12,249 nucleotides of DNA from Bacillota bacterium (GTDB taxonomy: Bacteria > Bacillota > UBA4882 > JAAYXC01). Of the stretch, positions 1 to 5,033 are shown one piece after another. Every line of letters starts with the position of its first letter. Positions within the stretch are counted from its first letter, which is position 1. Both the position numbers and the translations under genes were made by a program. The notes below the pieces were generated by a model. It was given only the letters and a program-made list of their open reading frames with translations. It made no database searches and was not told the origin of the DNA. The DNA is taken from positions 1 through 12,249 of the forward strand of contig JAAYXC010000006.1 of assembly GCA_012516115.1 (NCBI GenBank). Direction: 5' to 3'.

Positions 1-389
1 ATTTGGTTAGGCAGTGTTGCTTTTTTATCTGGTTATCCCAAGGCAAGATAACATGCAACCTCGTAATCTTCTGGAATATCTAAAACTGCTTTAATATGTT
101 TTGATTCCTCAGCAAATGGAATTCTTGTTACCCCGAATATGCCTTTAAACTCGATTAATCTCCTCTTGTCCCCAAGCAAAGAGAGCATGGCTCTGCGGAT
201 GCTCTCCATGGCTCGTTTGGGGAATTCCACGAGGCCGAACTGTCGAGCAAGCCCAGCCATATGGTCTATGCGGCCGGTGTTGAACAGTTCCTCTGGCGGA
301 TCGAACCATATCTTACACGTGAAACCAGCGTCCGCTATGCGCGAGAGTCGGTCGGCCATCGGTCCATGGCAGCCGTACCACGAAAACAT
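1..389 (-). pseudogene. Chimeric relic: TIM-barrel isomerase N-terminus joined to nitroreductase C-terminus
   Basis: The frame opens at ATG 389 and stops at TAA 35-33. Residues about 1-55 (FSWYG...PMADRLSRIADAGF...LARQFGL) resemble the first strand and helix of sugar phosphate isomerase/epimerase-like TIM barrels. Residues about 80-118 (FGVTRIPFAEESKHIKAVLDIPEDYEVACYLALG) resemble the C-terminal end of FMN nitroreductases, which continue with a conserved GYP. Here the Tyr codon is TAA, and the same frame goes on beyond it with PDKKATLPNQ up to the window edge, as expected of a nitroreductase tail. The nitroreductase part is visibly more AT-rich than the isomerase part, so two sources look joined near 170-190. 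I see no good ribosome binding site before ATG 389. Both family assignments are from memory of motifs; the pseudogene call is inference. Confidence 0.5.
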
Positions 390-416
390 GAGTGGATAGG
401 GCGCCGGGGATGATCC

Positions 417-1304
417 TCATGCCTTCCCCGCCAACCGCAGCTTGAGGAAGATCCATGGCGCGCCGAGACCCGCCCAGAGGCCGAGGAGCATGTAGCGGAG
501 GAAGCGGAACGGCAGGTAAAGGGAGGAGCCAACGCCTGGGAAGACCGCCGAGAGGCCGAAATAAAGACCGATCAGGACCGCGATCCCCAGAAGATAGCGG
601 GCGATCCGCTGCGCCCAGGGGCCTCCGGCGTTAAACGACCGTCGATGCGCGATGGGTACCGCGCCCAGGCCCAGGCCGGTCATGGCACCGATTCCCGCGA
701 CCGCCTCCTTGGACGGATGGAGCAGGACCAACAGGAGCGGGAGGGCGAGCAAAAAGAGAAGCCGCGGGAGCGATCCCATCCGGGCCAGCCGTTCATCCAA
801 CGCCGGCGTGACGGCGAAAAAGAGGACCAGGAGCATCACGCCGATCCCAAAGCCCACCACGACATCGGTGGGGAAATGCACGCCGAGATAGATGCGGGAG
901 AAACCCACGAGCAGGATCAGAAGGCCGGCGGCCACCCGGACCCACGTCTTGCCGGACCAGACCGCCAGCGTCCCCCAGAGGACCATGGTGTTCTGCGCAT
1001 GCCCGCTAGGCAGCCCATACCCGCCCTGTTCAACCAGGGCCAGCTCAGGCCGGTAATGTGCGGGCCGCGGCAGCCGGAAGAGGTCCTTCGCCGCGACGTT
1101 GGTGTACTGGGAGAGAAAGAGGTAGTATCCGAGCCATATCCCCATGGTGAAGTCGATGCACCAGAGGAAGAAAGGCAAAAAAAGCACGAAGAACGGCTCG
1201 CCACCGAGGAAGGAGACGCCGCGGAAGAAGGCGTCCAGGGCCGGACCGCCCATCCTTTGCACCGCGGCGATAAAATCCAGTCCCCATCGGATAACGGGAG
1301 ACAT
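417..1304 (-). CDS. PAP2 superfamily membrane phosphatase
   Basis: A 295-residue integral membrane protein of the type 2 phosphatidic acid phosphatase superfamily, which removes phosphate from lipid phosphates such as phosphatidate or undecaprenyl pyrophosphate, with the active site on the outer face of the membrane. All three signature motifs are present: KDLFRLPRP (K-x6-RP, from residue 73), PSGH (99-102) and SRIYLGVHFPTD (SR-x5-H-x3-D, 136-147), so the catalytic histidines and arginines are intact. Hydrophobic stretches surround the motifs, and a hydrophobic C-terminal half adds further membrane segments, so it is longer than minimal PAP2 proteins. Start chosen at ATG 1304 because GGAGGT sits six bases upstream; an in-frame ATG at 1352 has no such site. 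Its TGA overlaps an ATG (ATGA at 420-417) that may have opened the broken downstream gene. Substrate cannot be told from sequence. Confidence 0.9.
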   Translation of the reverse strand: MSPVIRWGLDFIAAVQRMGGPALDAFFRGVSFLGGEPFFVLFLPFFLWCIDFTMGIWLGYYLFLSQYTNVAAKDLFRLPRPAHYRPELALVEQGGYGLPSGHAQNTMVLWGTLAVWSGKTWVRVAAGLLILLVGFSRIYLGVHFPTDVVVGFGIGVMLLVLFFAVTPALDERLARMGSLPRLLFLLALPLLLVLLHPSKEAVAGIGAMTGLGLGAVPIAHRRSFNAGGPWAQRIARYLLGIAVLIGLYFGLSAVFPGVGSSLYLPFRFLRYMLLGLWAGLGAPWIFLKLRLAGKA

Positions 1305-1491
1305 CCCGGCACCTCCAAAGCATCCGCCGGTTCGAAACCCTACGGCGATCATATGATGATCCGCTTGGCTTTAGTCTTTAGGGTTTCCTCCTCGAGCGTC
1401 GATTCGCCGCCGGGCATCCCGCCGCCGCAAAGGCCCCAACACGGTTCGTCTATTGCCCCGGGCGCAGATTTCTTTCCGGTGGATATCGCCC

Positions 1492-1508
1492 TCGTCCGTC
1501 ACGGACGA
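1492..1508 (-). other. Short hairpin spanning the HAD gene stop codon
   Basis: Seven-base perfect stem (TCGTCCG/CGGACGA) with a three-base loop that is the TGA stop of the HAD gene. No run of T follows on the minus strand, so it does not look like an ordinary intrinsic terminator. Function unknown; it could be chance in GC-rich sequence. Confidence 0.3.
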
Positions 1509-1966
1509 TGGCCAAGAAGCGCTTCCAGTTCCTCCGGAAGCGCCCTGAAATCGTGAATGGTCCGGTACATCTTCCCGCTTCGCCTCTCATGCGGCGCCCG
1601 TTCGTTGAACCAGACGGCCGGTATCCCCGCGCGATTCGCGCCGAGCACATCCATCTCGAAATCGTCGCCCACCATCACGACCCGTGCGGGTTCCATTCCC
1701 AGATCAGCCAGTATGTACTCGAAGAACTCGGGGGACGGCTTCTTGTGTCCGATGCGTCGGTAACAATAGACCTTTTCGATCAACTCGTGCAAACCGACTC
1801 GCGCAAGCGCCTTTCGGATATCGGCTTCATCGGATGGCTCCGCGTTCGTGGCCAGGGCCAGGATCCAGCTCGGGCGCAACGCGGCGAGGACCTCCTCGAC
1901 ATGCGGTATGGCTTCCACCCGGGGCCAGGTAAACATAGGCCCATCGAACTGGGGAAAGTCGCGCAT
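1499..1966 (-). CDS. HAD-superfamily hydrolase, N-terminally broken (catalytic Asp motif missing)
   Basis: A 155-residue frame carrying the C-terminal two thirds of a HAD phosphatase-like protein: motif II ILALATN (Thr40), motif III KKPSPEFF (Lys76) and motif IV VVMVGDDFEMD (Asp101, Asp102, Asp106). Family members are usually about 200-230 residues and start with a nucleophile motif. The in-frame sequence just before ATG 1966 reads LLFYWGGTL, which matches the FDWGGTL form of motif I except that the nucleophilic Asp is Tyr (TAT, 1984-1982). No ATG, GTG or TTG occurs in that frame between the stop TAG at 2020-2018 and ATG 1966. A start-bearing frame (ATG 2024 after GGAGAG, or ATG 1997) lies one base out of phase, suggesting an ancestral start plus an indel near 1985-1994. 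GGGGAGG before ATG 1966 resembles a ribosome binding site but is also the Trp-Gly-Gly codons. Any product should lack phosphatase activity; probably a pseudogene. Confidence 0.7.
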   Translation of the reverse strand: MRDFPQFDGPMFTWPRVEAIPHVEEVLAALRPSWILALATNAEPSDEADIRKALARVGLHELIEKVYCYRRIGHKKPSPEFFEYILADLGMEPARVVMVGDDFEMDVLGANRAGIPAVWFNERAPHERRSGKMYRTIHDFRALPEELEALLGHRP

Positions 1967-2131
1967 TAAGGTGCCTCCCCAATAGAAAAGAAGACATCCC
2001 CCGTTTACCTTGGTTCGCTACCATTTTAGCTCTCTCCATGATGCTTATGCGTTTTAAACCTCCAAGGCTTTACGGCTTCAAGTGTTTCTCTCGCATGTAT
2101 CCCCGGGTTACAAAACCGCGTTCCGATTTCC

Positions 2132-2382
2132 TTAGCGATATACTTCTTTGCGATGACCTACACTAACGACTAGAACGAGGAGTCGATCGTCATAGATCTC
2201 GTAGATGATCCGATAGATGCCGACACGAAGGCGCCAAGCAGGCCGTCCGGATAGTTTCTTACTACAGGGCGGGGATTGTTGGCTAGACTGCGAATGGCGG
2301 AGATGAGCATGGCTTGATCTTCACGGTTGATCTTGGCAAGCTGCTTTTGGGCGGAGCGTAAAATTTCGATTGCGTACGTCAT
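2132..2382 (-). pseudogene. RelE-like toxin of a type II toxin-antitoxin pair, frameshifted
   Basis: RelE-family toxins are small ribosome-dependent mRNA interferases held inactive by a co-transcribed antitoxin. The frame from ATG 2382 gives MTYAIEILRSAQKQLAKI...LANNPRP, a typical RelE/ParE-fold start with the PRP motif. It then leaves the family and ends at TAG 2172-2170. Shifting phase at about 2263-2266 restores the expected rest: SKKLSGRPAWRLRVGIYR, IIYEIYDDRLLVLVV, then VGHRKEVYR ending at TAA 2134-2132. A one-base deletion explains this, as would loss of four bases from a GTAG tandem repeat. The restored protein would be about 83-84 residues, the usual size. Its start overlaps the antitoxin stop as ATGA, so the two were translationally coupled. 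The toxin as sequenced lacks the conserved wR.RvG.YR core and the C-terminal H/Y residues and should be inactive. Confidence 0.85.
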
Positions 2383-2591
2383 GGACGATAATCTTCTTGT
2401 TGCTGGATTTCATGCACGGCCTGCTCGAAAGGGATGGCTTCTTGAGAGCCGGCTTTTGCTTCGTCATAAGCGCGACAATCGTCCAATTCTTCCAGGGCCT
2501 CGAGTACTTTTCTCCATTCCTCGATAGAGAGCAACACCGCTTTGCATTGTTTATTCTCGTCGATGACGTATTGGGGATGCAAAGTGATCAC
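2379..2591 (-). CDS. Type II antitoxin, Phd/YefM- or RelB-like
   Basis: Predicted 70-residue antitoxin directly upstream of, and overlapping by ATGA, the frameshifted RelE-like toxin. The protein reads (V)ITLHPQYVIDE, KAVLLSIEEWRKVLEALEEL, then an acidic Ala/Glu-rich tail (DEAKAGSQEAIPFEQAV), the pattern of small antitoxins that bind their operator through the N-terminal half and wrap the toxin with the C-terminal half. I chose GTG 2591 because GGGAGGG lies six bases upstream and the protein then begins where homologues usually begin; the longer in-frame ATG at 2645 has no ribosome binding site. The gene looks intact, with no internal stop or shift, so it would now be an antitoxin without a working partner. 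It could still repress its own promoter or neutralise a related toxin elsewhere. Family choice between YefM and RelB types is uncertain. Confidence 0.75.
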   Translation of the reverse strand: MITLHPQYVIDENKQCKAVLLSIEEWRKVLEALEELDDCRAYDEAKAGSQEAIPFEQAVHEIQQQEDYRP

Positions 2592-2668
2592 ATCCAACCC
2601 TCCCGGCATTCGTACTTTGGAGCCATGGTAGAACAATCCGGTCATCCGAATCGTGGTCTCTTGCGTCC

Positions 2669-2686
2669 ATTCTCCGCTTACCTTTC
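2669..2686. repeat. Imperfect 18-base direct repeat, copy 1
   Basis: ATTCTCCGCTTACCTTTC here matches copy 2 at 3146-3163 at 17 of 18 positions, in the same orientation. It lies just upstream of the antitoxin gene. The two copies bracket the SseB-like relic. Confidence 0.5.
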
Positions 2687-2705
2687 GATACGGGTTCTCG
2701 ACTCC

Positions 2706-2722
2706 AGAATTTATTCTACCAT
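2706..2722 (-). promoter_or_regulatory. Possible promoter/operator upstream of the antitoxin
   Basis: AGAAT-TT-ATTCT (2706-2717) is a small inverted repeat in an AT-rich pocket about 115 bases upstream of the antitoxin start. On the minus strand it contains TAGAAT, five of six matches to a -10 box, but no convincing -35 box sits at the right distance. A nine-base inverted repeat also links 2714-2722 (TTCTACCAT) to 2625-2633 (ATGGTAGAA). Type II antitoxins normally bind such palindromes to repress their own operon. Weak evidence only. Confidence 0.2.
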
Positions 2723-2744
2723 ATGCGCGAACTCGAGCCGCCTC

Positions 2745-3062
2745 CTAAACCCATGATTTCCCGCTGGCCAATCTCGCTTGCGCGATCACCTCGTGGGCCT
2801 TGAAAAAAAGCGGCGACAACGGCACCCGGCCATTCGGATCGAAAGCGGGATCGACCCTCTCGTCTAGCGTGACCCCGGCTCTCTCTGAACAACTCAAAAA
2901 TGTTTGAGCACTTTCCTTCCTGGCCGTGCGGGCGGCGGGCCGTACTCGATGATGAAGATGTCGCACTCAACGGGAATCCCGGTAGAACTGAGCCAGGTGG
3001 GCGGGATCGACGGCCGCCCGCATCAGGGAGCGTTCCAGTTTGTTCTGCGGTTCAAATACCAT
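2745..3062 (-). pseudogene. Frameshifted relic, SseB-family-like N-terminus
   Basis: From ATG 3062 the minus strand encodes MVFEPQNKLERSLMRAAVDP then AHLAQFYRDSR and a TGA at 2969-2967. FEPxNxLExxLxxAxxDPxxxxxFYR is the pattern I associate with the start of SseB-type proteins (named for enhanced serine sensitivity; molecular role poorly known). Moving one phase at about 2975 continues the expected strand, VECDIFIIEYGPPPARPG, to a TGA at 2896-2894. A third segment in the original phase (AGVTLDERVDPAFDPNGRV, then PLSPLFFKAHEVIAQARL) ends at TAG 2747-2745. It may be the rest of the same protein after a second indel, but I do not recognise it securely. Bases 3063-3272, upstream of the relic, hold no gene I can support, only an AT-rich stretch with an inverted repeat. 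Confidence 0.45.
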
Positions 3063-3145
3063 CTGGACTCATCCCTGTATGGCTTTTGAGGCCCAAGCGA
3101 CTGCTCTGTTCCTACAAGCGTTTAGCAATCATGGCCGATGGGATA

Positions 3146-3163
3146 ATTCTCCGCTTTCCTTTC
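3146..3163. repeat. Imperfect 18-base direct repeat, copy 2
   Basis: ATTCTCCGCTTTCCTTTC matches copy 1 at 2669-2686 at 17 of 18 positions, 477 bases away in the same orientation, on the other side of the SseB-like relic. Confidence 0.5.
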
Positions 3164-3195
3164 TTAACCTTCTTCTACTCAAAGAAGCCATGGTA

Positions 3196-3258
3196 ACCTT
3201 TTGTTTGTTTTGTCTGTAACTAGCCTATAGCTGTTCGTTTTTAGCGAACACAAAAGGT
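3196..3258 (-). terminator. Inverted-repeat element downstream of glgP, possible terminator
   Basis: A nine-base inverted repeat (ACCTTTTGT 3196-3204, ACAAAAGGT 3250-3258) encloses a smaller hairpin (TGTTCG 3232-3237, CGAACA 3245-3250, loop TTTTTAG); the two share base 3250, so they cannot both form fully. The element lies 15-80 bases after the glgP stop at the end of the operon, in AT-rich sequence, which suits a transcript end. It lacks the GC-rich stem and clean T run of a textbook intrinsic terminator, so the role is inferred from position. Confidence 0.3.
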
Positions 3259-3272
3259 CATTAAACCAAATA

Positions 3273-4946
3273 TCATCCCCCTATATAATCCCTCACCTCG
3301 TACATCAGCTCATAATATTCCCTCAGGGTCCGGTCCGCGGAGAAGGCCGCCGCCGTCGAGGCGATACTGTTGGCCATCATGGTGCGCCAGCGCTCGGGCC
3401 GCTCGTAGTAACAGGGTATTACCTCCTCGCATAGCACCCGGTAGAGTGCCTCCAGATCCCGCTCGTCCTGGTCCGGCCCCTCGTAACCGTCTCCGAACTG
3501 CCAGCCGTTGACCCCGTGCTCGCACGCCTCCGGCCACCAACCGTCGAGGACGCTCAGGTTGAGCACCCCGTTCACGGCGGCCTTCATGCCCGAAGTACCA
3601 CAGGCCTCCATAGGCCGGCGCGGGTTATTGAGCCAGACGTCGCAGCCCCTGGTCAAGAGGCGTCCGATCTCCATGTCGTAGTCCGGCAAAAAGACGACCG
3701 ATGTCGGATGACGGCGCGCCACGGCCGTGAATCCGGCCACGATATCCGTGCCGGCGTCGTCCAGCGGGTGCCCCTTGCCGGCCAGGACCAGCTGGAGGCG
3801 GCCCGAGGAGAGCAAGGGTTCGATGATCTCGGGGCGACGGAAGATGAGCCCCCCGCGCTTGTAAGAGGCGGCCCGGCGGGCGAACCCGATCAGCAATACG
3901 TTCTCTTGCAGCCGCACACCGGTACGGCCGGCAATGAACTCGATGAGCTCGCCCTTGCAGAGTTGGTGGGCCCGCCATAGTTCGTCGGGGTCTTTGGCCC
4001 GCGCCGCGCGCGCCACGCGCTCATCCTGCCAGGTGCCGAGGTGGACTCCGTTGGTGATGGCGATGATGGGTGCGGCGCCGGTTACCTCCGCCCACATGGA
4101 CCCGGCGGTCCGGGCATGCAGACGGGAGACCGCGTTGGCCATCCTGGCCAGCCGCAGGCCGGCCACGGTCATGTTGAACGGATCGCCCCCGAGTCGGAGC
4201 ATCTGGCCGTAGGTGAGTCCGAGATCGGCGCCCATGTAGCGCAATAGGTCGTGGCCGTGCTCTTCGTTCCCTTCCTTGACCGGAGTGTGGGTGGTGAAGA
4301 CGATTCGCTCGCGCGTCCGGCGCCAGGCATCGGCGAAGGACAACCCCAGGCCTTGCATATACTCCCTGATCAGCTCCAACCCGGCAAAGACCGCATGCCC
4401 CTCGTTGAAGTGGTAGACGTCCGGATCGATCCCCAGGGCGCGCAGGGCCCTGACGCCGCCGATCCCCAGGACCATCTCCTGCGCCACCCGCTCCTCCTCG
4501 AACCAGCCGTAGAGCTGGCCGGTAATCCAGCGGTCCGCCGGCTCGTTCTCCGGCAGATCGGTATCGAGGAGGTAGCGGGGGGCGTTCCCGAACCGGTCGA
4601 CCAACCAGACCCGGCAGGCGACCTGGCGGCCCCGGATCACCACCTTGACCTTGACTCCGGTGTCCTTCAGGAAATCGTAACGGTAGGTAGGGTAGGCAGG
4701 AAAGGGGATGCCCCGTTCATCGAGCATCTGGCGATAATAACCCTGGCGCCAGAGGAGCCCGATCCCCACCATGGGCAGGCCCAGATCCCGCGCTGACTTG
4801 AGCAGATCCCCCGCGAGGATGCCCAGGCCTCCGCAGTAAATCCGAAAGGATGACGCCAAACCGTATTCCATGCAGAAATAGGCAACGAGCTTCGTGCGTC
4901 TTCCGGCCGGCAAAGCCTCGTTAATCTCCCCAGTCTTGGTCCTCAT
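3273..4946 (-). CDS. glgP: Alpha-glucan (glycogen/maltodextrin) phosphorylase, short form
   Basis: Cytoplasmic GT35 enzyme of about 557 residues that releases glucose-1-phosphate from the non-reducing end of alpha-1,4-glucans, with pyridoxal phosphate as cofactor. It belongs to the short bacterial/archaeal form, well under the roughly 800 residues of glycogen phosphorylases of the E. coli and animal type. Counting from ATG 4946: AYFCMEYGL (22-30) and YCGGLGILAGD (37-47) are the N-terminal substrate-side motifs; YHFNEGHA, FTTHTPV and TNGVHLGTW follow; GFARRAASYKR (354-364) is the phosphate-site region; and EACGTSGMKAAVNG carries the PLP-binding lysine (Lys455). No lesion is seen. AAGGAGG abuts the in-frame ATG at 4958, leaving no spacer, so ATG 4946, twelve bases further on, is the likelier start. 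Last gene of the operon, 87 bases after the amylase gene, it would feed imported maltodextrins into glycolysis. Confidence 0.92.
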   Translation of the reverse strand: MRTKTGEINEALPAGRRTKLVAYFCMEYGLASSFRIYCGGLGILAGDLLKSARDLGLPMVGIGLLWRQGYYRQMLDERGIPFPAYPTYRYDFLKDTGVKVKVVIRGRQVACRVWLVDRFGNAPRYLLDTDLPENEPADRWITGQLYGWFEEERVAQEMVLGIGGVRALRALGIDPDVYHFNEGHAVFAGLELIREYMQGLGLSFADAWRRTRERIVFTTHTPVKEGNEEHGHDLLRYMGADLGLTYGQMLRLGGDPFNMTVAGLRLARMANAVSRLHARTAGSMWAEVTGAAPIIAITNGVHLGTWQDERVARAARAKDPDELWRAHQLCKGELIEFIAGRTGVRLQENVLLIGFARRAASYKRGGLIFRRPEIIEPLLSSGRLQLVLAGKGHPLDDAGTDIVAGFTAVARRHPTSVVFLPDYDMEIGRLLTRGCDVWLNNPRRPMEACGTSGMKAAVNGVLNLSVLDGWWPEACEHGVNGWQFGDGYEGPDQDERDLEALYRVLCEEVIPCYYERPERWRTMMANSIASTAAAFSADRTLREYYELMYEVRDYIGG

Positions 4947-4978
4947 TTTAATTACCATCCTCCTTCAACATACCTGGA

Positions 4979-5000
4979 TCTCCCCATAAGCCTGGGGAGA
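4979..5000 (-). other. Intercistronic hairpin between amylase gene and glgP
   Basis: Perfect eight-base stem (TCTCCCCA/TGGGGAGA) with a six-base loop, located between the amylase stop and about 15 bases before the glgP ribosome binding site. No T run follows, so it is more likely an RNA processing, stability or partial-attenuation element than a full terminator. Confidence 0.4.
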
Positions 5001-5033
5001 GGGCGCATCCGGGCGCCGTGCGCATGAAGCGAT

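Noticed and set aside
1347..1361. Palindrome GATCAT-ATG-ATGATC upstream of the PAP2 gene
   Set aside because: Could be an operator, but there is no promoter around it and a six-base arm pair is easily chance.
1305..1498. Gap between the HAD and PAP2 genes as a promoter region
   Set aside because: No pair of -35 and -10 boxes with acceptable spacing was found on the minus strand.
645..1556. Long plus-strand open frame (about 303 residues) opposite the PAP2 gene
   Set aside because: Its protein is low-complexity and rich in charged residues, Pro, Gly and Gln, with no recognisable motif, while the opposite strand encodes a PAP2 protein with all signature motifs. It is a GC-driven shadow.
2625..2722. 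Nine-base inverted repeat (ATGGTAGAA and TTCTACCAT) with about 80 bases between arms
   Set aside because: Arms are far apart and do not extend; mentioned under the antitoxin promoter but not strong enough for its own entry.
2370..2756. Plus-strand open frame of 128 residues across the antitoxin
   Set aside because: Antisense to a recognisable antitoxin with a good ribosome binding site; no family resemblance.
2716..2970. Overlapping minus-strand frames of 84 and 73 residues
   Set aside because: Neither is a whole protein; each is better explained as a piece of the frameshifted SseB-like relic.
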